A DNA stretch of 64,000 bases from Ambrosia x helenae (taxonomy: Eukaryota > Streptophyta > Magnoliopsida > Asterales > Asteraceae), in the NCBI GenBank assembly GCA_030844895.1, contig CM061226.1, positions 42,788,238-42,852,237 on the forward strand, read 5' to 3'. The position numbers and the translations under genes are program-made. This document shows, one piece after another, positions 10,966 through 22,502 of this stretch. How positions within the stretch are numbered: position 1 is the first letter of the stretch; each line of letters starts with the position of its first letter. Below the pieces are notes generated by a model, which ran no database searches, was not told where the DNA came from, and saw nothing but the letters and a program-made list of their open reading frames with translations.

Positions 10966-13646
10966 TTAACTTACATGTTCATACAAGGCTAGATACTTAA
11001 CTAGGGTTAGTTAAGTAGGTTTAACATATGTTAGAAGATGTTAACACATGTTATAAGTAGGAAAATCCTTGTTAAACACACACATGAGCCCTGTATCCCA
11101 AACGTTGGTGAATTATGTGACATACATAGCAATAATATATACAATTGAATTATGGTGAACATGAAGTACGTGCTTATGTGAATTACATGTTTTCGTGAAT
11201 AATCGCCTAACTGAAAGGTAATGCGTAGATTATGCAAATTACGTGCACAACATGAGTAATATGCTATGTAATAATAAAAACAATGGTTTTTATTCAATTT
11301 AGAATGGTTAATAATATTGGGTCCGGTATTGGGCTAGAACATGGTTAACGGGTCAAGTTAATGGACTAGAAGGGCCCTAATACCAATTGCTTGGGGAACA
11401 AGCAAAGCCCTTTTATAATCAGGAGGCAAGGAAAAGATAAAAACCCTACCTCCTTGTCCCTCTTGCGCCGTGCGAACCCCCACCCCCATCCCCTCTTGGT
11501 TTTTCAAGCAATCAAGTAATCCTTCACCTAATCAAGCTAGTTCGGGTTTGATTTCAAGACCCTAGGGAGTTTAATCCTTCGCAAGGTATACATTCTTATG
11601 ATTTTTGATGAATTATAATGATTGAAAAACTTTAAAAACTCTAAAAATAATATATGTAGAATCGCATGTATGTATAGGAGTTCTTGGATGTTCTTGATGA
11701 TTTGATGATGATTGTTATTAGTAGCCATGATTAGGGTTTTCACATGATAACATATGTGTTTTGCTATGATTAATATGGTGTTTAATCAGTACTATAGGTG
11801 TTATACATGTATTAGGGAGGTTTATGAAGAATTAGGGTTTGTAGATTACTTGGGATGCAAGTTTAAGATTCTGGCAGATTCATTTGAACGTGTTGTAGGG
11901 GCTGTAACGGGTTGGTAAATCAATATTTTTGATGATTTCTTTGCATGATTGTAATGTACAAGGTCTTAGCTTTTCATAATGGGCAAAACCATCGAATTTG
12001 GACATCGTTTGAGTCGTTTTTTGGAATTTTAATTGATTAGGGGTCATATCAGATTTTCGGATTTGTAAATTGGGCTAACTTTAAATGGTCATAACTTCAG
12101 ATTTACAAGGAGTTAGGTTATGAAATTTTTACAGTAGGTCAATACTGGAAAAATAGAGCTTTTCCAAGTGAATTCATCTCGTTTGGATGAATACACAATT
12201 TTTTAAGAATTTTCCTACTAAACTGACCTGTTGAGGAAATTTTCTGGACACAGCTGTGTTGTACGAATTTTCATAATTTTTGTGTTTGGAATTAAGACAA
12301 AACAAAAATAGGTATTGTCGAGTGAATCCCAAATAAAATTCAGTAAACATTTGGGACTCTAATTCATTCGTTAAGTATTTTAAATAAATTGTTTTTCACA
12401 GCGCACAATCTGTCCTAAAAACGCAGATTGTGTACGGGGTCTTTAAATGACTAATTGGAGTTCTATGTGGTTTGTAATTGACATGTACTTGTGTGGAGAT
12501 TTGTATGAGATGTATTTGAGGTATTAAACTGATAATAATTGCTATGATCACCAACGGGATACGTAGGACATACTTGAGCATGTAGAGTCATTAGGTGTCA
12601 CTACACGGTTTTGAACTTTTAAAAGTCTTGGATAAACGAGTTACATGGTGTGTTGGTTACACACGTATACTCACCTAGTGACATTTGTAATAGGGAGTCG
12701 GTAGCACGTTACTATTCGTGGAATTTGGATTTTCACTTGCGACCTAAGGTGAGTTTCACTACTCTTTTTCTCAAAAGCATGCGTCTCAGGTATGAGACAC
12801 GTTACTTAACATTTTCTGGTCCGGTTTGGGACTACTTACACATCCCGGGTTGGGATGCCATGGATCCTTATGAGGGTCGGTTACTTTGCTAGTTCGCAAT
12901 TGTGTCCTTGATAAACTAAACCATTTCTATCATCTGTAAGTCCTCACGTACCGAATGAGTTGCCAGGGTTGGCAAGCGGGTTATTAGTTGATAGCGCTAT
13001 TAGGTCTTACAAACCTCACACCGGCTCGGGGAGCGCGGGGGTGAACTATAACTTAACGAAACTTTATCATTGTGGATAGACAATGATGTCAGGCATGCGG
13101 CACACTTATGTGGCTACAAGTACATAGCAGTTCGGAATATTCGGTTAGTTATCATGAATGGGTTAGCTACCCTTGACATGCGATGAACTAATGGTTACAC
13201 GGTGCGGGGCACCAACACAACTTACTTACTTACGTGGTTTTGGAAACCAGCGCATTTGCATATTAAATTACTTTACTTTGTGAACTCACCAGCTTTATGT
13301 TGACACACGATTTACATGCTTTTGCAGGTAGTTAGCTTCCGGTTCCAGGATTAGAAAGCACTGTACACTTCACTGCATTTGAGGTCTTGGACATACACAT
13401 AAATTATATATTATACTATTACCTTTCTCTCATATGGTTTTAATTTGGGCGCGTTTATTTGCGCATGGTTTTTTAAAAGGTTTAAATTTGGTTTACGCTT
13501 CCGCAGCTTAACTAAACTTGGTTTTTGAAAACGAACTAAATGGTTTGGGCATTTAGAGTTCGTTCATGTGACTTATGGCTATGGGATCCTGGTTTGTCAT
13601 GCGCCTCGCGGTATAAACCCCGCAGTGGAAATTTGAGGGTGTGACA
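10920..13646 (+). repeat. 3' LTR of element 1, first about 11 bases lost
   Basis: Collinear with the 5' LTR from GCATTTTCAGG (10931 vs 3373) to the terminal GTGTGACA at 13646, followed by the TSD. The expected TGTGACACCT start is replaced by unrelated bases continuous with pol, and no polypurine tract precedes it. A deletion has therefore fused pol to the LTR. About 7 differences per kb were seen against the 5' LTR over the first kilobase. Confidence 0.9.
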
Positions 13647-13651
13647 TCCGC

Positions 13652-14811
13652 AATCCAAACATCATTAATAAAAAGACCGCTGATTCGATTATGCAGTAGA
13701 TTTTGCTTAACATAACCATGGAAAAAGGAAGTATTATCACCCCCCTCAATGGCCCATTTCACTCTTGCGTTTTGTTGTAGATCTTTCATCCTACAATCCT
13801 CCAATTTTAATAGTTGTTCTTGCAAAGAAACCTATTCTCCTTTTCGGTCTCGGTCAAGACTCTACTTTCCATGAATAAATCATATTGTTCTAAACTGCCA
13901 GAAAGTCTATTGTACTCTGCCTCCTCAATATTTCTTATAGTATTCAGCCAGTTTTTAATTGCCTCTTTAAATATTTTAAGCTTGGAAGCAATCCTCATAT
14001 CAGCCGGACCCGCAAAGGTAAAAAGGGAGTTTGCTTGGAAAGTGATTGTATCAAAGCCATCACAAGATAACCATGAGTTGAAGAACTTAAACAGATAGGC
14101 CCCAAAGTATTCCACCTTAAGGCTGGGGACCAAAGGACAGTGATCAGAGAGATACCTCGGAAGAGCTAAAAGAGATGCATCCGGCCATTTATCCATGAAA
14201 TTTTGAGAAACCTAGAAGCGATCAATTTTGCTTAGCTTGTCTCCAGTATCTGAAATATACGTGAACTTACGACCTCCCATTGAATATTCCAGAAAATCCG
14301 CATTGTAGATAAATTCATTAAATCTCCTTGCATTAGCTAGGATGAACTCTGAGTTGAACCTTTCACCCTGCTCTCGTACTTCATTGAAGTCACCCATTGC
14401 CACCCAATAACCAGGATTGGTATTACGTAAGTCAATGATTTCCGCCCAAAGTGCTCTCTTAGCCACTTGGTCTTGAGGGGCATAAACACATAAAATATGA
14501 AAAGGCTCCGGATTACCCTGAATCTGCCTGCTTAGAAGTATAAAGTTCTGCTTATATACCATATTGTTACGTTTTAAAATACTTGGATCCCAGATGCATA
14601 AAATTCCCCCTGACTGGCCCACGGAGTCAACGAACTCTGAACACCGTTGGTTGTTGCCCCAAAAATTGACTAGGTTAACAGATGAAGTATTCGAACATTT
14701 AGTTTCTTGTAAAGAAATAAAATTAATGTTGTGTTGAGACTTTATTCTTCTGACCCATTTAGATTTCTTTGAGTCAGCAAGCCCCCTAGTGTTTAGAGAT
14801 AAGAAATTCAT
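13652..14811 (-). pseudogene. LINE ORF2 endonuclease and linker (L1-like), interrupted
   Basis: Begins at ATG 14811 with an apurinic endonuclease-like domain: LSLNTRGLAD, FISLQETKC (catalytic Glu), a GDFNEVR box (catalytic Asp/Asn) and, after a break, LSDHCPL (catalytic His). This enzyme nicks target DNA for target-primed reverse transcription. An in-frame stop at about 14212 lies before the KWPDAS stretch, and a second frame change occurs near 13810. The linker RVKWAIEGGDNTSFFHGYVK is diagnostic of plant LINEs. The reading is cut at 13651 by element 1 and resumes at 3361. Confidence 0.88.
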
Positions 14812-15020
14812 TTTGACACGGGTTCATCACCAATAACCTCCAGACGCACATCATTTTCGAATCCTTCTAGCTGAAAACCCACGGTCTGACCAACCGTAAT
14901 CGTGTGTCTTACCTCTGCCTCAATTGTACCCTCTGCTACGACGCTACTTGTAGGGAGTTCTACACTAACATTCGCCCTAGGAGGAGCATCCGAAGAGGGT
15001 GAAGCACCCATAGCCACCAA
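14808..15020 (-). pseudogene. LINE ORF1 C-terminal remnant
   Basis: The minus-strand reading ends with TITVGQTVGFQLEGFENDVR, resembling the C-terminal tail of plant LINE ORF1 (Gag-like RNA-binding protein). Its stop overlaps the ORF2 start as ATGA (14808-14811), which supports translational coupling in the parent. The open frame extends upstream to 15248, but beyond about residue 78 the sequence is AT-rich and hydrophobic and probably not ORF1. The LINE is therefore truncated here. Confidence 0.6.
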
Positions 15021-15755
15021 ATTAAACACTGGAATGGGTAACGTAAAAGATGTGTGAGAATCAATACATGAATTGAAAAACTTATGGAATTCTTGATTAG
15101 CCTTTTTAAATAATCGAAATTTAAAAACCAAAATAATACAAAACAGATCTAATAATAATGATTTAGTTGCTATGAAATTTAAAGAAATTAATAATCCAAT
15201 AAAAAATAAAATGGAGACCGGAGTAAAATGTAGTAAAAAGGATGACAATCAAATATTGGATCCATTATTCGACCCACATGACTTCAATTTCTAAATGTAG
15301 AACAAACCCTTTTTAACAGTGTCGATCTCGGCACCGGCTCAACGGGATGAAGCGGTTAGATTAGAAGAAAGTCATCTTGAACAAACCCTTTTTAACAGTC
15401 TCGATCTCGGCACCTGCTGGACGGATCGATTAATGTTCTCGTCATTTCTTCAAGAGAGAGATGAATGAATGATTTAGAGAGGGGGATGAGTCAGATTGTT
15501 TATGAGATGAACGATTGTTTTGATTTGGGATTATAGATGATAATAGGTTCAGAGATTTAAGGAAAGTAAAAAAAAAACAGGCATGTTAATCGCAGGAAGA
15601 TAATTAACTGCCATATATAAAACTTTTAATTAAATTAAAATATAATATTTAATTGTCTAATTACATAACTACCCCCTAGATCAAGATCAAAGATGAATGG
15701 CTCAAATTGGTTCCTAAGTTTCTAACTACGCTCTTGGTTCCTATTTGATCTTTTT

Positions 15756-15757
<2 letters not shown>
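15021..15757. other. LINE flank with a dimeric direct repeat
   Basis: No gene seen. A roughly 43-bp word starting GAACAAACCCTTTTTAACAG occurs at 15300 and again at 15379 (offset 79). It continues in both copies through TCGATCTCGGCACC, with a few mismatches. The rest is AT-rich intergenic DNA leading into a (TA)n tract. Confidence 0.6.

Positions 15758-15807
<50 letters not shown>
15758..15807. repeat. (TA)n microsatellite, about 50 bp
   Basis: An uninterrupted TA run directly bordering the Helitron end, which is in keeping with Helitron insertion between A and T. Confidence 0.95.
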
Positions 15808-15808
<1 letters not shown>

Positions 15809-16560
15809 TAGGTTTGAGCCCCGCGTGTACACGCGGTACATGTTCATGGCAAATGAAAAAAAATTCTATAAAGATGGCAGTATGCAAATTTTATTTATTG
15901 AAAGTTACGTAATACAATTCGTATGAATTTTTGTTGATTGTAAATTATCATAAAAAAAGTTTAATGTTACCCAATAACAGATATATGAATCAACAAATGT
16001 TTGAATAGACGTGATTTAAAAACAAATAATGAAATGAATAAACATATATTTATTGTAAGGGCATGCAAATGAAGATTAAATTCAAAGTAAATAAATGTAG
16101 TTTAACAAATCACACAACCAAAAAATTATAAAAAAAACGATTTATGCAAAATATGATCGCATACTTATTCACAAACTTCAAAATATTTTTTTATAGACAA
16201 CATTTGTTATTTATTATTAACGTTGTCATCTTTATCCAATATTAGTATGTTCAGGTCATCTCTACTCTTGTCACTTGGCAACGACATACAACTGCCCATG
16301 TGTAAAAATAGGATCTTTCAAATACATACCTATCCTAAATAGGGTTTGTCCTTGACTTTTATTTATTGTCATTGCAAAACATAAAATAAGAGGGAATTGT
16401 CTTCTGTTAAATATGAAAGGAATCTTCTTATCAAATGGGGACAGCCTAATTCTTTGGATAAAAGTTTGCATTCCAATGTTACTCCCTGAAATTATTTTAG
16501 CTTCTATAAAACGGTTTGATATGGCAAGACGATTTGGAACTTTGAAAAGAATTTATGTCC
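15808..16560 (-). mobile_element. Helitron remnant: 3' terminus and helicase end
   Basis: On the minus strand the element ends with a perfect 16-bp palindrome CCGCGTGTACACGCGG (15821-15836), then 9 bases, then CTAG followed by T, which is the classical Helitron 3' end. Upstream on the same strand lies a Pif1-type helicase C-terminus. The body probably extends well to the right through the AT-rich DNA, but the TC 5' end was not found. Confidence 0.8.
16250..16560 (-). pseudogene. Helitron Pif1-like helicase C-terminal fragment
   Basis: The minus-strand translation shows IEAKIISGSNIGMQTFI, RRQFPLILCFAMTINKSQGQ and TLFRIGMYLKDPIFTHGQLY. These are the last helicase motifs of plant Helitron RepHel proteins, which normally continue into a YVALSR box. 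Here the box reads YVVAK and is followed at once by stops. The Rep nuclease and most helicase motifs are absent. The ATG at 16471 is internal to the family protein and not a real start. The full protein would drive rolling-circle transposition, and this fragment cannot. Confidence 0.85.
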
Positions 16561-19072
16561 ACATGTAGGATTCCTGAATCATTAGAATAACAAAACAGTA
16601 AAATTTGTCTAAAAAAAACTCTGGTGAGGAAAAGAAAGACATTTGGCATTTTAACTGTATTATCATCAAGAAATTAAGGTGAATATATCCAGAAGACCCT
16701 GAACTGTTTTGACGGTTTGACTCATAACCAATGACCTAAAAATCAAGCTAAAAACCACGGTGAAAAATCAATACTAAACCCACATGAGGAACTCGAACAA
16801 TTCTGATCGAATCAGTCGGATTTATTTATATAGTTGAATTATAAAAATGGAAGGATTGGTAATTTACGTGATTTGGTCAACGACGCTTAAAATTAGCACA
16901 ATTATTGCAATCATGATAATGGTTAGCGTTTCATGACAATTGATTAAAGGAAATTTCTTTGTAAACATAATATGATAACGTTAATCTGTCAAAGATATTT
17001 AAATGAAAGACGTAATATTCTTATTCATAGTATCACTGAAATGATATTTAGTTAATGTAGTCAATGATGGAGGATTTCATGACAAATGAGGTTTTTTAAT
17101 GTTTTGAATCGCCTTTTAGTTAATGTTGTTACTGATAATGTAAAATGATATTTCATTACTAGTTTTGTTACTAATCACTAATAAGTGTATTTTAAGACAT
17201 GAAAAATAAATAAAGTCAAAGAATTGATATCCATCAAAGTAACAAAAACGTAAAAAGTTTTTATGTTTATCGATCAACAATATTAAAATGAAAGTCGTTA
17301 TTAGTAATATCATTTACAATTATTTTGAATATATTATATATTTTTGGAAATTGTTAAATAGATTTAAATTATATTTATTATTAAAAGAATAGATTTAAAT
17401 TGTATTTAATAAATACATTTTGTTTACCAAAATTATCGCTTGAATCTTTTGGTTATCATTAATTGAGTTTTTTTATAATTTTTGAAATAATTTGAACGTT
17501 GTTAATGGTCGATGGTTTCATGACAAATGAAGATTTTTTATATTGATGTTACGTTTATTCTTTATGTTAATAATTGTAATAATTATTAATATTAATAGTA
17601 ATAAATGAATGACAAAAGTTAACTTACCAATTAAAATTATTTACTTATTTATTAATATAATTGAAAATTATTTTGAAAATAGTATATATTTTAGTAATAT
17701 ATTCATAAAAATCGTAAAAGAAAATTTTAATACGGTAGATAAGAAATAAATGAGATTAAAAATAAAATTAAAAATCATAATATTAGTTTTAGTATTAGTA
17801 ATATATTCATAATTTAATTCAGTATATAAGAAATAAATAGATTAAAAATAATTTCGTAAAATAGTAATATAAATAAATGAGATTAAAAAATCAAAATAAA
17901 TAACATTAATAGGGTCAATTATTATTGAAATGATTTTAATGATTATCGTTTAATGAGAATTGATTAAAGGAAAGTCATAATATAAAAAATAAAATTCGGT
18001 CAATAATATTAAGCATAAAAACAAAAAAAATAGTAATATAAATAAAAGAGCTTAAAATTTTTAATAAATAACATTAAATTCGGTCAAATATTATTAATGT
18101 CAATAAATAGTATTAAACATAATTTTGTAGAAATAGATTAAATATACTTTCGTATTAATAGTAATATAAATAAATGAGGTTAGAAAATCATAATAAATGA
18201 CATTAAATTGGGTCAATTATTATTAATGTCCATAAATAAAATTAATTCTAACATAATAAAAATATATTAAGAAAAATTAAATGAAAGTCATAATATAAAG
18301 GAAATGATTTTGATGATTATCATTTAATGAGAATTGATTAAAATAAAGTCATAATATAAAAAATTAAATCCAGTCAATAATATTAAACATAAAGTCAAAA
18401 AAAAGTAATATAAATAAATGAGATTAAAAATTTTAATAAATAACATTAAATTCGGTCAATTATTATTAATGTCAATAAATAATATTAAACGTAATTTCAT
18501 AAAAATAGATAAAGTATAATTTCGTATGAATAGTAATATAAATAAATGAGGTTAAAATCGTAATAAATAAAATTAAATTCGGTCAATTATTATTAATGTC
18601 CATAAATAACAGTAAATATAACATAATAAAAATATATCAAGAATAATTAAAGAAAAGTCATAATATAAAGGAAATGATTTTGATTATTATCATTTAATGA
18701 GAATTGATTAAAGGAAAGTTATAATATAAAAAATTAATTCGGTCAATTGTACTAAACATATATTAAAAAAAGTAATATAAATAAATGAGATTAAAATATT
18801 TAATAAATAACATTAAATTCGGTCAATTATTACTAATGTCAATAAATAATATTAAACATCTTAATAAATAACATTTAAACTTAATAAATCTTATTAATTG
18901 CAATTAATACTAATCATAATTCGTAAACATAGTAAGATTATAAATCTTATTAATTGCAAGACTAATCATAATCTTATTAAGATTATAAATCTTAATAAAT
19001 AACCTCAAAATCGTAATCAATAATTCAAATAAATTCATTAAAAACATAAAAGATCATAATTTAAATTTCCAC
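16561..19072. other. AT-rich Helitron-associated DNA with a ~370-bp tandem array
   Basis: No coding sequence is supported. From about 17560 to 18880 the DNA repeats with a period near 370 bp. GAAATGATTTT followed by ATTTAATGAGAATTGATTA-like text recurs at 17927, 18301 and 18671, and AACATTAAATTCGGTCAATT recurs between the copies. Similar words resume at 29592 on the far side of element 2, so the array was one block before that insertion. Confidence 0.7.
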
Positions 19073-20129
19073 TTGCGGAGTTTTACCGCGAGGCGCATGA
19101 CAAACCAGGATCCAAGTCAAGGGTCACAATAAACGACTCTATATGAAGATACATGACATTCAAAAAAAAGACATCGTTTTCATAAACTCAAAATCAGTAG
19201 CGGAAGCATTTAACAAATTACAGACCATAGACCCAATGTACCAAGTGTTTATTACAAACATGAACTAAGTCTAGACGCCAATGCAGACCCGTGCGCCTAG
19301 TTCCATTTGTTGCTACCTTAGCGACCTGAGAAGAACATGCCAAAGGACGTCAACATATAATGTTGGTGAGTTCACAGGTTTGTTCAATATGTTACCAAGT
19401 GTTTCCAAAACGTTACCATGTCCATACTATATCAGTGTTACCAAGTACGCTAGCTAGGCGTATGTTTTATTACTACTACGATTGGAAACCATTACTAGAC
19501 ACGTTTAGCAATGTTTAGCATATGTTTAAGAAGCCCGAATGTTCAGCATGATACCAATGTTACCAGTTCGAGACAACATGCACCCGCCCGGCCCTCCAAG
19601 CCGACGAGTGGGGCAGGTCACGCCCAATAGATCTATCCACATTTCCCACGTTGTGCATCCCCGCACATTCATGGTTTCCCCGGGGACTTCCAAAGATTGT
19701 ATAGCAATACAAAGTTAAAAACCATAGTATGACATATGTTACCAAAATAGTTTAGCGCATGTTTTCTCCCCCAAAAGTTAAAGCACTAAAAGTGGGGCCG
19801 TGAACTCACCTTAGATAGCGTTCTTCGGTTACTAGTAAAATGCTAAGCCCTTGATAATCCCTCTCCGGAGATCTATCAAAATGTTCTTATAAGTGTTCTG
19901 ACTAATAACCATAAGGTTATCTAGTCCCCGATTGTCCAGATCGTAACCAAGTATGTTTTAAAGCGTGTTTAAATGTTTAACGGACACACTAGACCGACCC
20001 GACATCCCGTTGGTGACCCATTACCCTAACTAATCAAGTACACATAGATTACACACAAGGTTCAAGCATAAAACACTTACTTTGTATCAAAAATCTCATT
20101 TCTACATCAGAGCGGTCGAACCAGTCAGA

Positions 20130-20316
20130 TTAAGTTTCCTTCGCCCGTTTTTAAGTTTCCTTCACCCGTTTTTAAGTTTCCTTCGCCCGTTTTTGAAGTT
20201 TCCTTCGCCCGTTTTGCCATGTTCTACCGTTTGATCAGGTTCGCCCAACATTCACCAGGTTCGACCCCTGGAATCTCTCCTTCGCCCATCGTTTGGTCGA
20301 AGGAGTCCAGGTTCGC
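20130..20316 (-). repeat. TTCGCCC repeat array inside the 3' LTR (downstream cluster)
   Basis: Four tandem copies of a roughly 22-bp unit containing TTTCCTTCGCCCGTTTTT (one reads CACCC), followed by further TTCGCCC, TTCGACC and GGTCGAA words to 20316. The matching array in the 5' LTR (28066-28232) has three tandem units. It lies about 750 bp downstream of the predicted TATA box, in the transcribed part of the LTR. Confidence 0.75.
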
Positions 20317-21060
20317 CCCTGGTGTACAAATTTTCCTAAAAACGCTTCAAACACATTCGAAACACCTCGAAACATCATCAAACACAGCAGTCAAGTATGA
20401 TTAACTTATCCCTACAAATCCCCACCAATTTTGCCCCAAAACCAGCTTGTTTTAATACTTTCCCAAAATGGCAAAATTATGGAAATGCTCAGTTTAATAC
20501 CAACCTATATTCATCTACAAATGCTTAGTTTATCTTGTAATCGAAAACCCTCATTCATTTTATCACTAATACTTAACATGCACAAGCCCTAGATTTCATA
20601 AAATCCCCAAAATACCCATAATATCACCATCTATCTAACTGTAACCCTAAACAACAATAAACCAACATCAATAGCAACCTTAGATCATATTTCTAGCATT
20701 AGAACAGCAGCAAATCATTAAACAACACATATCATCACATAACACATAATTAACATATGTTTATTGATTCAAAACCTATGTTTAATGATAGGGTTTAGGT
20801 TTAGAAAGATGTTTAAAAGGTTTTTATTGATAAAATCTTCCTTAGAACAGATCTGGACATTTAGGGTTAGATAAAAACGGATTAAAATGCCTTAAAAAGA
20901 TTTAGGATTAAGAACACACCTTGGATTCTTGTTTAGATGTTGTAGATAGGTTAGATTATGAAAAAGAAGAGCAAAAACTCCTTCCTTAGTGATTAAAATC
21001 GTTTGAGAGTGTTTTGAGACGGTTAGGGTTTGTGAAATGGTGAAAAATGACAAAGTTTGG

Positions 21061-21253
21061 TATTTATACAAATCCTCCTTCGCCCCCCTATCAGTGGTCG
21101 AAGGTAGCCTCCTTCGACCCTTTCACAGGGTCGAATGAGCCATGTCCTGGTCGAAGGGAATTCTTTCAATTCCACATCCCAGGTTCGCCCATTTACAAAG
21201 GGTCGAACCAAAACATGATTCCACCTTCGACCACTCGAAGTGGTCGAACCAGA
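21061..21253 (-). promoter_or_regulatory. LTR promoter: TATAAATA box with upstream GGTCGAA/GGGCGAA array (3' LTR)
   Basis: The minus strand has TATAAATA at 21068-21061. Just upstream (21076-21253) is a run of about eight GGTCGAA, TTCGACC, GGGCGAA or TTCGCCC words in both orientations. The identical block in the 5' LTR is at 29011-29206. Promoter function is inferred from the box and from the same layout in other LTRs here. Confidence 0.6.
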
Positions 21254-21641
21254 ACATATGTTTGTCTAGTTTTCCACTTTGTCGTGTTTAACGCATTTTA
21301 ACACACCTTAACACATGAGCATGCAACCTTAGTCTATGTTTAACATATTTAAGCACGGATAATCATCTACACATCATTTAAACACATCTATGTATATAAT
21401 CCACCACACGACCCATAATCTACACATACACTTAATTAGTTCATGTAATGTCACCAACAACGGGACCCGGTACTAGTGTATTCCCAAAATGACTCCCAAT
21501 GATCCTCCAGATCATTGAACCCTGGACAATCCTAACTTGACCCGACTCAACTAACCTAGTTAAGTCCGTTTATAAACGTTTGCCGCTAAGGTAGACTTAG
21601 ATGTTACTATAAGGTTTAAGCCAAATATGCCGGGTGTCACA

Positions 21642-21761
21642 TCATCCCCACGTTGAAAGAATTTTCATCCCGAAAATTGCACAAAGCCCCAAAGTGAAAG
21701 AAACGAAAATAACGAAACGAAAAGAAAATTTACCGGATGTTACATCATCCCCACGTTGAAA
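21642..21761 (-). other. Polypurine tract region with a second PPT-like copy 102 bp inside
   Basis: Directly inside the 3' LTR the minus strand reads CTTTCAACGTGGGGATGA, then TGTGACACC. The same 18 bases occur at 21761-21744 followed by TGTAACATCC, which also looks like an LTR start. One of them primes plus-strand DNA. The inner copy may be a relic junction or a second initiation site. Confidence 0.65.
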
Positions 21762-21767
21762 GGAATC

Positions 21768-22502
21768 TCAACCCGAGATTGATTCTGCTTCAGCCGTAAC
21801 ATGCCTCGATTCGAACGCGTGTTTCGGAAAAAGATGAGGATGTTTAGCTTTCATCTGATCCTCCCGTTCCCACGTGAACTCCGGTCCACGATTCGAATTC
21901 CAACGAACTTTGACGATGCGGATTTTACTCCGACGAAGGCTACGAATCTTGTAGTCGAGAATCTCGACAGGTTCCTCCACAATGCGAAGACGATCATCAA
22001 CCTTGATCTCCTCCAATGGTACAATGAGAGATTCATCAGCCAAACACTTCTTCAAGTTAGACACATGGAAGATGTTCTGCACACTACCGAGTTCCGCCGG
22101 TAAGTCAGGTCTGTATGCCACCGGTCCAATCCGATCCAGGATTGCGAATGGTCCGACATAACGAGGGTTAAGCTTGCCACGCTTTCCAAAGCGTATGACG
22201 CCCTTCCATGGTGAAACTTTCAGAAGTACCCTGTCCCCAACCTGGAACTCCAAAGGTTTGCGACGACGATCGGCATAACTCTTCTAACGATCCCGCGCAG
22301 TAGCCAAACGGTTACGAATCTGTACGATTTTCTCCGAAGTTTCGTACACAAGTTCCGGACCAGTGAGCTGGCTCTCGCCCACTTCGGCCCAACAAAGTGG
22401 TGATCGACATTTCCGTCCGTAAAGAGCCTCGAACGGAGCTGCCTTGATACTAGAGTGATAGCTGTTGTTGTAGGAGAACTCCACCAACGGTAGGTGAATC
22501 TC
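21768..22502 (-). pseudogene. Integrase C-terminal part and chromodomain of element 2
   Basis: This continues the polyprotein after an in-frame TAG (22503-22505, replacing the Trp of a GNxWD-type stretch in element 1). It encodes VEFSYNNSYHSSI and the GRKCRSPLCWAE block, then a second TAG (22284-22286) where element 1 has CAG, then GKLNPRYVGPFAI (GPF/Y module). A chromodomain-like tail follows with VEILDYKIRSLRRSKIRIVK and VRWNSNRGPEFTWE. Chromodomains of chromoviruses direct insertion toward marked chromatin. The natural stop is at about 21768. Two stops separate this part from the main frame, so full-length protein would need readthrough. Confidence 0.88.

Larger units (their letters stand above)
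3362..13646 (+). mobile_element. Complete Ty3/gypsy element 1 (chromovirus, Tekay-like), non-autonomous
   Basis: A 10,285-bp element flanked by a perfect 5-bp TSD TCCGC (3357-3361 and 13647-13651), nested in a LINE. It has two LTRs of about 2.72 kb that are about 99% identical by eye, an iMet-type PBS, and a pol order PR-RT-RNase H-integrase typical of Ty3/gypsy. The RT and integrase wording matches plant Tekay chromoviruses. Gag capsid and zinc knuckles are absent. The pol has several stops and frameshifts, and the PPT with the first bases of the 3' LTR is gone. High LTR identity with ruined coding suggests it was copied in trans. Confidence 0.92.
19073..21641 (-). repeat. 3' LTR of element 2, outer end truncated
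   Basis: Begins on the minus strand at 21641 with TGTGACACCC after the PPT. It stays collinear with the 5' LTR to AAATTTCC at 19073, where the terminal GAGGGTGTGACA is lost. Relative to the 5' LTR it lacks about 40 bp near 20486 and carries one extra 22-bp unit near 20140-20215. Confidence 0.9.
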
